In this document: piece by piece, positions 33,430 to 42,416 of the stretch
Numbering within the stretch: the stretch's first letter is position 1
How the letters are laid out: every line of letters starts with the position of its first letter
Origin: Sphingomonas_B tabacisoli
GTDB taxonomy: Bacteria > Pseudomonadota > Alphaproteobacteria > Sphingomonadales > Sphingomonadaceae
NCBI RefSeq assembly: GCF_042678385.1
Contig: NZ_JBHUDY010000001.1
Span: 868,001-932,000 of the forward strand
Length of the DNA stretch: 64,000 nt
Direction: 5' to 3'
Translations under genes and position numbers: made by a program
Notes under the pieces: generated by a model
What the model was told of the DNA's origin: nothing
The model's input: only the letters and a program-made list of their open reading frames with translations
Database searches by the model: none

Positions 33430-34679
33430 CAGGCGCTGCCTCCCGCCGCGTCGAACCGGAGCGGCCAGTGCTGCGGCACTTTGGTGCCGCCATAATCGGG
33501 TGCGCTTTCGGCTTCGAGACCGGGCGTGAGCAGCAGCTGCCGCACGATTTCGGGGACCATGGCGGCGGCGATCGCTCTGCCCAGGCACTCGTGAATGCCT
33601 TGGCCGAACGTAAAGGCGTCGCTCAGGTCCCGGCTGGGATCGAAGCGCATCGGATCGGGGAAGGCCGCCGGATCGAACATCGCGCTGTGCGTGACCGCCA
33701 GCACGGTCCGCCCGGCCCGGACCGTGGCCGAATGGGGCGTATCGGCAGCCAGCACCGTGTCGCGCGTGGCTGTGCGGAAGAAATAGGGAAAGGCCGGGCG
33801 GAATCTGAGAGCTTCGAAAACGAACGGATCGAATGCCGCGGGGTTGCTGGCCGCTGCTTCTGCCGCCCGACGGCGTTCCGGGTCGGTCAGCAGGAATTCG
33901 AGTGCGTTGACGGTTGCGTGGCTGGTCGTCTCGACGGCGCCGATCAGCAGGCCGCCGGTGTTGAACAGGACCTGCTTGAGATTGAACTTGAGCGCATCCG
34001 AAAAGCTTAGGCGGATCAATCGCGACATCGGATCGTCGCCCTCCAGCCCGACCTTGGCCGCGATCGTGCGCCTGAGCACGAGCCGGCCCAGGTAAAAGGC
34101 GAGGGCGAAGCCGGCCTTTTTGCGGTTCGCGATGATCTCTTCCGATGAGACCGGGCCGGGCGCATCGAAGGCCTGGTTGTGAAACGCGTCCTGCTGGTTC
34201 CAATAGGACCATTCGGCGAGCTTCTCGGGGTCCGCATTGCGGAAGCCGAAGAAGTGCTGGACGAGCGCAACGGGCACGCCGCGGCCGATCTCATGCGCGA
34301 AGTCGATGCGGCCATTCGCATCCTCCAGGCGCCGCGCGACTTCCTCACCTACGAAGGCGCGCATCGCGGGGATGTCCTCGAAATCGAGGATCGACCGCAT
34401 GATCGACTTTTCCCGCCAGTGCCGGGCGGTGTCGTCCTGCGCCATGAAATAGTCGCCCTGCTTGGGCTCGTAGAGCGCGACCGAGAAGCTGTTGTGCCGA
34501 CGCAGGATCAGCGTGCAATCGGCATGGCGCGTGCAGAAATCGAGCTCGGGCAGTTGCACGACCGGCCGGTCGCGCCGCAGCTCTTCGAACAGCGGCAGCG
34601 GCTCGCTGTAAAGCCAGCCGCGCAGCAGCGGCCATTTCTCCGTCTCGGGGACGGCGTCGAGCCTCGCCAGATAGCTCAT
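33429..34679 (-). CDS. Cytochrome P450
   Basis: A 416-residue soluble bacterial P450 without membrane anchor. The I-helix has GLLIGAVETTSHATVNALEF, the K-helix has FEALRFRP (ExxR), and the heme-thiolate loop is FTFGQGIHECLGR, which fits FxxGxxxCxG exactly. It is a monooxygenase or peroxygenase acting in the cytoplasm; no ferredoxin or reductase gene is nearby. It overlaps the upstream di-heme cytochrome gene by one base and the downstream small gene by three. The substrate is unknown. Confidence 0.93.
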   Translation of the reverse strand: MSYLARLDAVPETEKWPLLRGWLYSEPLPLFEELRRDRPVVQLPELDFCTRHADCTLILRRHNSFSVALYEPKQGDYFMAQDDTARHWREKSIMRSILDFEDIPAMRAFVGEEVARRLEDANGRIDFAHEIGRGVPVALVQHFFGFRNADPEKLAEWSYWNQQDAFHNQAFDAPGPVSSEEIIANRKKAGFALAFYLGRLVLRRTIAAKVGLEGDDPMSRLIRLSFSDALKFNLKQVLFNTGGLLIGAVETTSHATVNALEFLLTDPERRRAAEAAASNPAAFDPFVFEALRFRPAFPYFFRTATRDTVLAADTPHSATVRAGRTVLAVTHSAMFDPAAFPDPMRFDPSRDLSDAFTFGQGIHECLGRAIAAAMVPEIVRQLLLTPGLEAESAPDYGGTKVPQHWPLRFDAAGGSA

Positions 34680-36505
34680 CAGAGCGTCTTCAGATATTCG
34701 ACGAGCGCCCAGCGATCGGCATCGCTCATCGCGCTCGCACCATAGTCGTGGCCGACATTGGCATTCGCGTCTCTCGGCCGGCTGCCGTCATAGGCGTCGA
34801 AGCGGAAGCTGTTCCCCGGGGCTTCCGGGCGCCAGTCATAGCCGACGTAGCGCGGATCATAGTCGCGCGTTCCGAGATGGAAGCTCCGCGGCCGCTGATC
34901 GGCCGGCAGCAGCAGATGGTAGAGCGTCGGCACCGACCCGTTGTGGAGATAGGGCGCCGTCGCCCAGATTCCCTCCAGCGGCCGCGCCTTATAGGCCAAT
35001 AGCCGGTGGTCGGTCGTGGTGCAGAAGGCGCGCCGGCCTTCGCGGACCTGCTCCGGGGTCGTCGGGACGACATCGCCCTGGAACACCACGATCGGCCGGT
35101 TGAGGCCCAGGAAACCGCCGGCCGCGGTCGCGACGATCTGGCCTTTCTTGCCGACCAGCGCCCCTTTCACGGAGGTCGCGAGCATGGTCACGACCGGAGC
35201 GACGGCCGGGAGAGCCTCGCCGCTGACAAAACCGTCTTTCGTGTTTCGCAACAGGCCGGTGCGCGACTCGTAGGTCAGCGCGTTGCAGGCCATCCAGATG
35301 TCGGTCAGATTCTCCGGGCGCGCCGAATGGAACGGCACCATCACTTCGGTGGGCTTGCCCGGAACCTGCCGGTCCGGCGTTCGGTGGCAGGCCACGCAGT
35401 GCTGCACGAAAAGCTCGCGCCCGCGCGCCGCCTTGGCCTGATCGATCGGTGGAAAGCTCGCCGGCCAGGGCGGCGGCTGCAGCTTGGCGACGACTCGTTC
35501 GAGGCCTTCCAGGTTCGCCGCATTCACGCTGGACCGGAAGCCCGCGAGCGGCTGTCCGGGGCTGCCGGCCTGCACCGGAAGCAGTTCGCCGAACACGCCC
35601 AGCACTTCGCCGGTGTTGCGCCCCATCGCGCCATAGTCGAAATTGCCGAGACGGGCATTCTCCGCCGCGCCGTTCCACTGCACCTGCTTCTGCTTGTTGA
35701 TGTTCCACAGGAACGGATAGCTGACAGGAGCGTCGGCGGGATTGACGATCGGCTGGGCGGGATCGTCCGCGAACAGCACGATCTTGTTATAGATGTGCCC
35801 GAACGCATCCACGCGCGCGAAGCCGGCGCGCACCGGACTGCGATTGAGATTGGCGGTCTTTTGCTGCCAGCCGATCAGCGTGTCGAAAGCCTGGCGCAAT
35901 GCGTCGCGATTCTGCGGCGTATCCTTGCCGGCAAGGACGCGAGCGGCGAAGCGATCCCATTTCTGCGGGTCGTCGCGGGTGGCGACGAGCGCCCGATCGA
36001 GATCGCCGACCAGCGCGTCGAAGTCGCCCAGCCCCGGCCCGCCATCGACGCGGATCGGCTGCCCCTGGTAGCGGATCTCTGCGGTATGACAGGCGGAGCA
36101 GTTGAAGCCGAGCCACGGCTCCGCCCGCTGCGCGCTGTCGCCGCGCTGCCCGGCATACCAGCGCAGCTTCGTAACCTTCAGATTGTCGTCGGGCTGGCGG
36201 TCGATCGCGAAGCCGACCGGCAGCCGGTTCGGGCGGTCGGCAGCGGCGGCGATATAGCCATAGCCGAGCAGGTGCCGCTCGTCGGCGAACATGGCGGCGG
36301 AATCGGCCTGCTCGAGCGCCTGGAACCAGGCATAGGGAATGAGGCGCGAGCCCTGGGTGCCGTAGTACCAGCCGTTGCGATCGGCTGCCGACCAGCCCTG
36401 CGCATATTCGGCTTCGGCGCGGTAATACATGCATCCGCTGATCATCGCCGAAGCGACCAGCGTGCTCGCCACTCCGGCCAGTACGTTCAATCGAGTCGCA
36501 CGCAT
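34679..36505 (-). CDS. RoxA/RoxB-like di-heme cytochrome c lipoprotein
   Basis: 608 residues. The signal peptide ends in a lipobox (AMISGC, Cys about 21). Two CxxCH heme sites are visible: CSACHTAE near residue 135 and CVACHRTP near 368. The C-terminal stretch ATAPYLHNGSVPTLYHLLLP and RSFHLGTRDYDP resembles the rubber-oxygenase-like RoxA/RoxB and MauG-related di-heme proteins. The family oxidises or cleaves organic substrates outside the cytoplasm, but many members have no known substrate. GGGAGG six bases before ATG 36505 decides the start. It is the first gene of an operon with a P450. Confidence 0.82.
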   Translation of the reverse strand: MRATRLNVLAGVASTLVASAMISGCMYYRAEAEYAQGWSAADRNGWYYGTQGSRLIPYAWFQALEQADSAAMFADERHLLGYGYIAAAADRPNRLPVGFAIDRQPDDNLKVTKLRWYAGQRGDSAQRAEPWLGFNCSACHTAEIRYQGQPIRVDGGPGLGDFDALVGDLDRALVATRDDPQKWDRFAARVLAGKDTPQNRDALRQAFDTLIGWQQKTANLNRSPVRAGFARVDAFGHIYNKIVLFADDPAQPIVNPADAPVSYPFLWNINKQKQVQWNGAAENARLGNFDYGAMGRNTGEVLGVFGELLPVQAGSPGQPLAGFRSSVNAANLEGLERVVAKLQPPPWPASFPPIDQAKAARGRELFVQHCVACHRTPDRQVPGKPTEVMVPFHSARPENLTDIWMACNALTYESRTGLLRNTKDGFVSGEALPAVAPVVTMLATSVKGALVGKKGQIVATAAGGFLGLNRPIVVFQGDVVPTTPEQVREGRRAFCTTTDHRLLAYKARPLEGIWATAPYLHNGSVPTLYHLLLPADQRPRSFHLGTRDYDPRYVGYDWRPEAPGNSFRFDAYDGSRPRDANANVGHDYGASAMSDADRWALVEYLKTL

Positions 36506-36738
36506 AAGCTGCCTCCCGAAACACGTCGCGACGACCCGGGAGAATTTCTTCTTGTGCATGGCCACTATCGCAAATCGAAGCGGCGACGGCAATCCGCATT
36601 AACTTGACAAATGACTTAATGAGACGAACACTTGACTTGCTGCGACGGAGTCGTTTGCGGCGCAGGTGTGCCGGGTCGCGTCACTGGTCGGGACACAGCG
36701 AAGCTGTGACTGTCCGCCTTCGAGGGAAGGAAGTGACA

Positions 36739-36960
36739 GTGGCGTACGGAAATTTCTGCATCGGCCTGGTGCTGGGCTGGGCGGCCTTGTTCGCGGGTGG
36801 CACGTCTTTGGCTGCCCGCCTGATCCTGTTTGGATGGATCGCGATCCTCATTCTTCTCGCATCGATTGCGCCGCAGCCCGGCTTTGCGGCGCGCGGCATC
36901 GTCATGGGCCTTTGCGCCCATTTGTTCTTCCAATGGCGGCTTCGGGAGTCTCGCGCATGA
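36739..36960 (+). CDS. Small membrane protein, first gene of the caspase locus
   Basis: 73 residues. The GTG at 36739 is preferred because a GAAGGAAG site precedes it and the longer frame upstream has no character. Two or three membrane segments are visible: NFCIGLVLGWAALFAGG, RLILFGWIAILILLASI and a shorter one near GIVMGLCAHLFFQW. The tail is charged. It overlaps the next gene by four bases. Function unknown. Confidence 0.65.
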   Translation: MAYGNFCIGLVLGWAALFAGGTSLAARLILFGWIAILILLASIAPQPGFAARGIVMGLCAHLFFQWRLRESRA

Positions 36961-37385
36961 CGATGGAGCAGGGGGGCGCGCTGGGTTTCGGCCTGGTGAT
37001 CGGCTGGTTCCTTTATTTCGTGAACCGCTACCGGCGGAGCGAGGCATCGTTCACCGACATCACTACTGTCCTGGGTGCCGTGGGCGGCGCCGCGGTCACC
37101 AGCCTGTTCCCGGGCGGGACCGTGCTGTTCGGCGCCTATGGCATGGGGCTGGCGATCGGGTTCTTCGGCTATTTCCTGGTCCTCGTTGTGATGGTCGGCA
37201 TATCGCCCAATTTCGGCGTCGACTATTTCCTGGATGGACGGCGCAAGGCGCCCGGCGACGGTGAGACGATCCCCGGCGAAACGCAGGCGCCGAGCTTCGT
37301 CTTCGACGAAGCCGGGGCGCCCGCGATCAAGGCGGGGGTCGCGGCGGGGGTCGCCGCTGCCGCCGCCCTGAAGACGGGGAGCTGA
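36957..37385 (+). CDS. Membrane protein with two or three helices, caspase locus
   Basis: 142 residues. The N-terminal half is membrane-embedded: GALGFGLVIGWFLYFVNRY, TTVLGAVGGAAVTSLFPGG, and GLAIGFFGYFLVLVVMVGI. The C-terminal half is soluble, acidic and Pro/Gly-rich, ending with an alanine-rich hydrophobic stretch (AGVAAGVAAAAALKTG). It overlaps the gene before it (ATGA) and ends four bases before the M12 peptidase gene. The layout fits a membrane target or pore-forming partner of the peptidases, but that is speculation. Confidence 0.7.
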   Translation: MTMEQGGALGFGLVIGWFLYFVNRYRRSEASFTDITTVLGAVGGAAVTSLFPGGTVLFGAYGMGLAIGFFGYFLVLVVMVGISPNFGVDYFLDGRRKAPGDGETIPGETQAPSFVFDEAGAPAIKAGVAAGVAAAAALKTGS

Positions 37386-37389
37386 AGCC

Positions 37390-38214
37390 ATGTGCGGCGA
37401 AGGATTCGTGAAGGGCGACACGGTCTTCAAGGCTTATGTAAAGCCTTACAACACGCCGTGGCGCGAAGTGCAGGCGGTCGATGCCGACGGTCTCGCGATA
37501 TTCGAGGGCTGCATCATTCTTGGCCGCACCGATACGGTGAGGCAAAGCCACGCCATGCTGCAGCAGCAGGCGTTGGCAATGCCGCTGCTGCTCACCAATC
37601 CCGGCATCGAGACCCGTGGCGCAGCCATTATCGGCGCGCAGTTCCGGTGGAAGAACCGGACCGTCCCGTACATGCTTGCGCCGGACGTTCCTGATCCCGA
37701 CCGCGTGAACAAGGCGATCGCGCACTGGCACGAAAAGACGAGCATCCGCTTCGTGCCCCGCGACACCCAGACTGACTTCCTGCTGATCAAGCGCGATCAA
37801 CGCGGCTGTGCGTCGATGGTCGGCCGGCAGGGCGGCGTGCAGGAACTGATCCTGGGCGATTTCTGCACCACCGGAAACATCATTCACGAGCTGGGCCACA
37901 CAGTTGGCCTTTGGCACGAGCAGTGCCGCATCGACCGCGACCAGTTCATCGAGATCGATCTCGACGAGGTGCAGCCGTCCCAACGGCATAATTTCGAGCA
38001 GCGGATCGTGGAGACGATCGATCTTGGCGCCTATGATTACGGGTCGATCATGCACTATCCGCCAAGCGCCTTTGCGGTCGCGCCGGGTGCGATCACGATC
38101 AAGCCGAAGAAGCCGCTGCCTGCCGGCGTCGTGATGGGGCAGCGGGATGGCCTGAGTGCCGGCGATATCGCCTCCGTCGAGGCGCTTTACGCAACCGAGC
38201 CGAAGCCGGTCTGA
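37390..38214 (+). CDS. M12A-type (astacin-like) zinc metallopeptidase, copy 1
   Basis: 274 residues. HELGHTVGLWHEQ carries the astacin-like zinc site (H166, E167, H170, H176), and SIMHY (Met221) is the Met-turn. QFRWKNRTVPYMLAPDVPD is the usual N-terminal edge of the catalytic domain. About 90 residues precede it, without a signal peptide, so the enzyme is probably cytoplasmic and made with its own pro-segment. It touches the caspase gene directly: its TGA is followed at once by ATG. A second M12-type gene stands in the same place of the tandem copy at 40642. Confidence 0.88.
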   Translation: MCGEGFVKGDTVFKAYVKPYNTPWREVQAVDADGLAIFEGCIILGRTDTVRQSHAMLQQQALAMPLLLTNPGIETRGAAIIGAQFRWKNRTVPYMLAPDVPDPDRVNKAIAHWHEKTSIRFVPRDTQTDFLLIKRDQRGCASMVGRQGGVQELILGDFCTTGNIIHELGHTVGLWHEQCRIDRDQFIEIDLDEVQPSQRHNFEQRIVETIDLGAYDYGSIMHYPPSAFAVAPGAITIKPKKPLPAGVVMGQRDGLSAGDIASVEALYATEPKPV

Positions 38215-39414
38215 ATGGCCGACCCCTCGCTCATTCTCGATCGGCGCGCGGCCCTGGCCGGCAAGCCGGGCCTGCATGCGGTGCTGATCGGGGTGAGTGA
38301 GTACGCCAACCTGCCCAGCGCCGACGATCCGCCCGGCGACGGTCTCGCGGCGCTGCGGCGGCTGCGGTCTTCGGCGATCAGCGCCTATGGGCTGTTTCAG
38401 AAGCTGCAGGCCCTGGATGCGGACGGACGGCTGGTACGGCCGCTCGCCACCGTCCGCCTCCTGCATTCCCCGGCGCCCGAGGAACTGGCGAAGGAGCCGG
38501 CGCTGGCGGCGATCGGTGGCGCGCCTGCAACGCGGTCCGGAATCGCGAAAGCGCTGGATGCCTGGCGCACGGACGTAGCGACCGCCCGCGACAACCAGGC
38601 CTTCTTCTATTTCTGCGGCCACGGCATCCGGCGCTCGCTCGAGGAATCGATCCTGCTCGCCGCCGATTTCCTGGAGCCCGGCAGTCCCAAGCTGTTCAAC
38701 AGCTTCCGGCTCAGCAATGTGCGCAACGGCATGGTGCCCGGGGCGAGCTTCCCGGAGATCGGCCGCGAGCAATTCTATTTCGTCGACGCGTGCCGCGAAA
38801 AGCCGGACGCGCTCGACACGCTCGACACGACCGAGACGCCCAAGATCTTCGACGCCGAGCTCGGCGGCCTCGACGACCGCCGCGCGCCCATTTTCTTCGC
38901 GACCATGACGGGCGGCGTCGCGGCCGGGCTTGCCGCACAGCCGACCTTCTTCGCCAACGCGTTGATCTGGGCGATGGACAACGGGTCGTTCGGCTCCCGG
39001 ACGATGGACAATCTGGGCGTTGTCTGGCCGGTCACCGCGCCGTCGTTGAAAGTCGGCATCGAGGCGTCCGACGCGTTGTTCGACAGCCGCGTCGAGCTGA
39101 CCGGCCTGGTCGCCGATCCCGTGCTTTGCTTCAGGCGTGATCCGCCCCGGCTGCCGCTCAAGGTTGCGCTTGCCCCCGAGCCGTTGCCTGCGCCGGTCAA
39201 GACGCTCTCGCTCACCGAAATGAACACCCGCGCCAGGCTGGATATCTCGCCGTCCGACCATGCCGGCCCGCTCAGCGTAGACGTCTCGGCCGGCATGTAT
39301 CAGATGACGGTCAAGCCCCGCTCGAAGCTGTTCCAAAGGGTACGCTCCGACATTCTGTTCCTGTCGATCCAGTCGAAAATGCCGCTGATATTCGATCTGG
39401 GCGCCGTCCCGTGA
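38215..39414 (+). CDS. Caspase-like (C14) cysteine peptidase, copy 1
   Basis: 399 residues. The caspase fold starts GLHAVLIGVSEYANLP. The catalytic dyad is visible as H136 in FYFCGHGIRR and C193 in FYFVDACRE. After the p20/p10-like region (about residues 1-300) comes a C-terminal extension of about 100 beta-rich residues resembling a PEGA-like domain (LSVDVSAGMYQMTVKP). No signal peptide. Bacterial caspase-like peptidases are known in regulated cell death and anti-phage systems. The gene sits between a zinc peptidase and a companion gene, with overlaps. Confidence 0.88.
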   Translation: MADPSLILDRRAALAGKPGLHAVLIGVSEYANLPSADDPPGDGLAALRRLRSSAISAYGLFQKLQALDADGRLVRPLATVRLLHSPAPEELAKEPALAAIGGAPATRSGIAKALDAWRTDVATARDNQAFFYFCGHGIRRSLEESILLAADFLEPGSPKLFNSFRLSNVRNGMVPGASFPEIGREQFYFVDACREKPDALDTLDTTETPKIFDAELGGLDDRRAPIFFATMTGGVAAGLAAQPTFFANALIWAMDNGSFGSRTMDNLGVVWPVTAPSLKVGIEASDALFDSRVELTGLVADPVLCFRRDPPRLPLKVALAPEPLPAPVKTLSLTEMNTRARLDISPSDHAGPLSVDVSAGMYQMTVKPRSKLFQRVRSDILFLSIQSKMPLIFDLGAVP

Positions 39415-40553
39415 GGCGCATGGTCCAGATGGTCCAGCCGGCGCCCCCCGGCTATACCGATATCGGACCGTTGCCGGTGCGCGTTCGCACCAGGACCGGC
39501 GAGATCGTCGGCAGCGGCGTGACCGGCGCACCGATCGAAGTGCCGGCCGGCAGCTATTTCGTGACGGTCATGCTGCCCAATGGCCAGGAAGTCGGACTGT
39601 CCCAGCGCGTAAAAGCGGGGCAGGAGACGCCGAACATCGCCGGAGCTGCCCCGTCTGCGGACTTGCTGCCTCCCGCCGCCCTGGCTTCATCCCCCGCGGC
39701 CGAGGCCGACGACAGGAAGCTGAATGCCGGACTGTGGCACGGGGACTGGATGGCCGCCTGGGCGAACGGCCCGCCGGACCTGTCCGGCGTGGCAACCGGT
39801 GAGATCGCTCTGGTGTCCTCTTCATTGTCCGTCATTCCGCAGCGCGCCGGAGGCGACCGCGTGCTCGTTCTGCCGCTTGCCGATCGATATCGCTGCGCAG
39901 TGCTTCCCTATGATGCGTGCAGGGTCTGCATCGACTCGTCCGCGCAGGAGCCCGCGATCGCAGTCCGCGCGGTCGAGTCGCCGGAGGGGCCCGTCGTCGA
40001 GGTACGCTCGATCGTCAGCCAGGAGGCGAACACCCTGCTCGGCTTTGTCGAAAGGGGCGTGCTGACCAACATGGTGGCCGTGACCGAAGACGAAGTAAGG
40101 CGCGGCGAGCAGGCGTTGTCGCAATCGGGCGCATCGGTGCTCCGTGCGATCACCGGCGCCTATGTGCTCCTTCGCGCGAACGCGATCGAAGGCCTCGACC
40201 GCTGGCTTGCGCAGCTTGAGGCCGCCGGCGGCGATCTTCCCGATCTGCTGCCGCTTCAGGCCGAGCTTGCCGCGCGCTCGGGCGACCATGGGACGGCGGT
40301 GGCGAGGATTCGCCAATGGCTCGACCAGTCGCGCTGCCCATGGTTCCGGGCCGGCTTGAGCTACATGCTCGACCGGCTTCGCTTGTACCTGGATGTCTCC
40401 GACAATCAGCGCGCCAGCTTCGATCTCGACGCCGCGACCTATCGGCGCTTCGAAACCGTCCGCGGGGCCATGGACCGGATGCTGACGTCGATGCTGACAT
40501 CGCGATACATCGCGACCTTCGATGTCCCGCGCAGCCAGAAGGGAATGACTTAA
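39411..40553 (+). CDS. Companion protein of the caspase unit, copy 1
   Basis: 380 residues, no family recognised. The N-terminus has a beta-rich PEGA-like segment (PAGSYFVTVMLPNGQEVGLS). The second half is helical and includes AITGAYVLLRANAIEGLDRW near residues 247-266, which has a counterpart in the copy-2 companion (LVGAHLLLRDGV). The GTG start overlaps the caspase stop. It has no catalytic motif that I recognise; it may be a substrate, adaptor or effector. Confidence 0.68.
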   Translation: MRRMVQMVQPAPPGYTDIGPLPVRVRTRTGEIVGSGVTGAPIEVPAGSYFVTVMLPNGQEVGLSQRVKAGQETPNIAGAAPSADLLPPAALASSPAAEADDRKLNAGLWHGDWMAAWANGPPDLSGVATGEIALVSSSLSVIPQRAGGDRVLVLPLADRYRCAVLPYDACRVCIDSSAQEPAIAVRAVESPEGPVVEVRSIVSQEANTLLGFVERGVLTNMVAVTEDEVRRGEQALSQSGASVLRAITGAYVLLRANAIEGLDRWLAQLEAAGGDLPDLLPLQAELAARSGDHGTAVARIRQWLDQSRCPWFRAGLSYMLDRLRLYLDVSDNQRASFDLDAATYRRFETVRGAMDRMLTSMLTSRYIATFDVPRSQKGMT

Positions 40554-40641
40554 AGTAATAAATCGACGGGTCGCCAAATCTTGGTCGAGTTTGCTGGGTT
40601 CAGAAATACCTTTGCAAGTATTCATGAACAGGAGACGGACG

Positions 40642-41337
40642 ATGAGCAACGGCGTACCTAATCAGGATCAATGGTGCTTCGCATGGTTTGCCGGCGAAGA
40701 CGGGTCCGACAGTCAAAAGAAGGCTGCACTGGTCAAATCGTCGAAATGGGCGCCTGGCTCCAACATCAGGATCGCTTTTCTTGATGGGACCGCGCAGCAA
40801 AAGGCGCTCGTCAAGCAATATGCGGTCGAGTGGATAACGAACCTCGCAAATCTCAAATTCAGCTGGGTCAACGATCCCGCCCAGTCGGATATCCGGATTT
40901 CCTTCAAATATCCCGGATCCTGGTCGGTCATCGGCACGACCTGCAAGACCGTCCCCAAGAACCAGGCGACGATGAATTTCGGGTGGCTGACCCCGACGGT
41001 CACGCCGGCAGAAGCGAGGCGCGTGATCCTGCACGAGTTCGGCCACGCAGTCGGCCTTATTCACGAGCATCAAAATCCGAAGGGCGGCATTCACTGGAAC
41101 AAGCAGGCGGTGATCGACGATCTGTCGGGGCCGCCCAACAACTGGGACCTCCCGACGATCCAGCACAACATGTTCGATGCCTATGCCGCTTCCGAAATCA
41201 ACGGGACGAAGCTCGATAAGGATTCGATCATGCTCTATCCGATTCCGATCAGCTGGACGACTGACGGCTTCTCGGCGGGTCTGAACGGGCAGCTCTCGGC
41301 CACCGACAAGACCTTCATCAAGCAACAGTACAAGTAG
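40642..41337 (+). CDS. M12-type zinc metallopeptidase, copy 2
   Basis: 231 residues. VILHEFGHAVGLIHEHQNPK contains the zinc site HExxHxxGxxH (H131, E132, H135, H141), and SIMLYP (Met197) is the Met-turn. The catalytic domain starts SNIRIAFLDGTAQQKALVKQ. It lies between matrixin- and astacin-like subgroups. AGGAG precedes ATG 40642; the longer frame from 40591 has none. No signal peptide. An 88-base AT-richer gap before it may hold a separate promoter for the second unit. Confidence 0.86.
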   Translation: MSNGVPNQDQWCFAWFAGEDGSDSQKKAALVKSSKWAPGSNIRIAFLDGTAQQKALVKQYAVEWITNLANLKFSWVNDPAQSDIRISFKYPGSWSVIGTTCKTVPKNQATMNFGWLTPTVTPAEARRVILHEFGHAVGLIHEHQNPKGGIHWNKQAVIDDLSGPPNNWDLPTIQHNMFDAYAASEINGTKLDKDSIMLYPIPISWTTDGFSAGLNGQLSATDKTFIKQQYK

Positions 41338-41342
41338 CGACG

Positions 41343-42416
41343 ATGCCGCTGGCGGATCGCGCGCTCATTGTCGGTATCGACCGTTATTCGGCGCTGGGCG
41401 CGCTGTCCGGCGCCGAACGGGACGCTGCCGCCTTCTACGACTGGGTCACGACCGCGGGCGGGGTTCAGCCCGCCAACGCCACCAAGATCGTGTCGAGCAA
41501 TTTCAAAAAGGCGCCCAAGAGCAAGCCGTGGAACGAGCGACCGGCGCAGCAGGCGATCGACGATTTCTTTCATGCCGTCCAGGCGGCCTCGGACGCCAAC
41601 AACGCGGCGGGCGAGGGCCCCCAGGTCGGCAAGCGGCTTTACATGTTCTTTTCAGGGCACGGCTTTGCGCCGGCACTCGACAGGTCCGGCGTCCTGATGG
41701 CCAACGCCTCGCCGGCCGCGCCGATCAACGTTGCCGCGATGCTATGGGCTAACCGGATGTATGAAGGCGGGTGGTTCGACGAAGTCCTGCTGTTCCAGGA
41801 TGCTTGCCGTCAGCCGATGCGGCAGGCCGATCTGTCGCCTCCCTTCCTCGTCTCGCTCGGTCTGTCGGGCCTGGAGAAAAGGCGCCGCTTCATTGCGCTC
41901 TCCGCCAAGAACGACCAGCTCTCGCTCGAGAAGAAAATCAATGGCGCCGACGTGCGGGGCGTGTTTTCCGTGACGCTTCTGGACGCACTCAAAGGCGGCG
42001 CACGCGATCCGCTGACGGGCGAAATCACGGCCGCACAGCTCAAATCCTATCTTCAGTCGAACATGAAAACCTTGTTGACGTCGCAGGAACTCGCCGATCC
42101 GGAAATCGCCAGCCAGCCGGAGGTTTTTGATCCGGACCCGTTCGTCATCGTCGGCCCGCCGCCCGGCTGGGCCGCGGCGGTGGCCGAGGAATTTCCGGTT
42201 TCGATCGGCCTCAAGGGATCGCGCGATGCGCGGATCCTGGACCACGACCTCAAGGACCGGATCGTTCAGGCGGGCGCTCCCGATCCATGGCCGGTGACGT
42301 TGCCGCGCGGCCTCTTCCGGGTCCTGGCTCCCCCCTATAGCAGCGAGGTGTTCGAGGTGACCGGCGCGCTGCGGCCCAATGGAGTCAAGGAGGTGACCAA
42401 TGTCGCCGTCCAATAG
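41343..42416 (+). CDS. Caspase-like (C14) cysteine peptidase, copy 2
   Basis: 357 residues. The N-terminus ADRALIVGIDRYSALGALSG is a typical caspase p20 start. H106 in MFFSGHGFAP and C155 in LFQDACRQ form the dyad. FIALSAKNDQLSLEKK and GVFSVTLLDALKGGARDPLT follow, as in bacterial caspases and metacaspases. The C-terminal 80 residues are beta-rich (LPRGLFRVLAPPYSSEVFEV). Position and neighbours equal those of copy 1, but the sequences are clearly diverged. It overlaps the next gene by 17 bases. Confidence 0.88.
   Translation: MPLADRALIVGIDRYSALGALSGAERDAAAFYDWVTTAGGVQPANATKIVSSNFKKAPKSKPWNERPAQQAIDDFFHAVQAASDANNAAGEGPQVGKRLYMFFSGHGFAPALDRSGVLMANASPAAPINVAAMLWANRMYEGGWFDEVLLFQDACRQPMRQADLSPPFLVSLGLSGLEKRRRFIALSAKNDQLSLEKKINGADVRGVFSVTLLDALKGGARDPLTGEITAAQLKSYLQSNMKTLLTSQELADPEIASQPEVFDPDPFVIVGPPPGWAAAVAEEFPVSIGLKGSRDARILDHDLKDRIVQAGAPDPWPVTLPRGLFRVLAPPYSSEVFEVTGALRPNGVKEVTNVAVQ

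Noticed and set aside
36604..36738. Longer N-terminus of the small membrane protein
   Set aside because: The added 45 residues are Arg-rich without a ribosome site; GTG 36739 has GAAGGAAG and gives a normal membrane protein.
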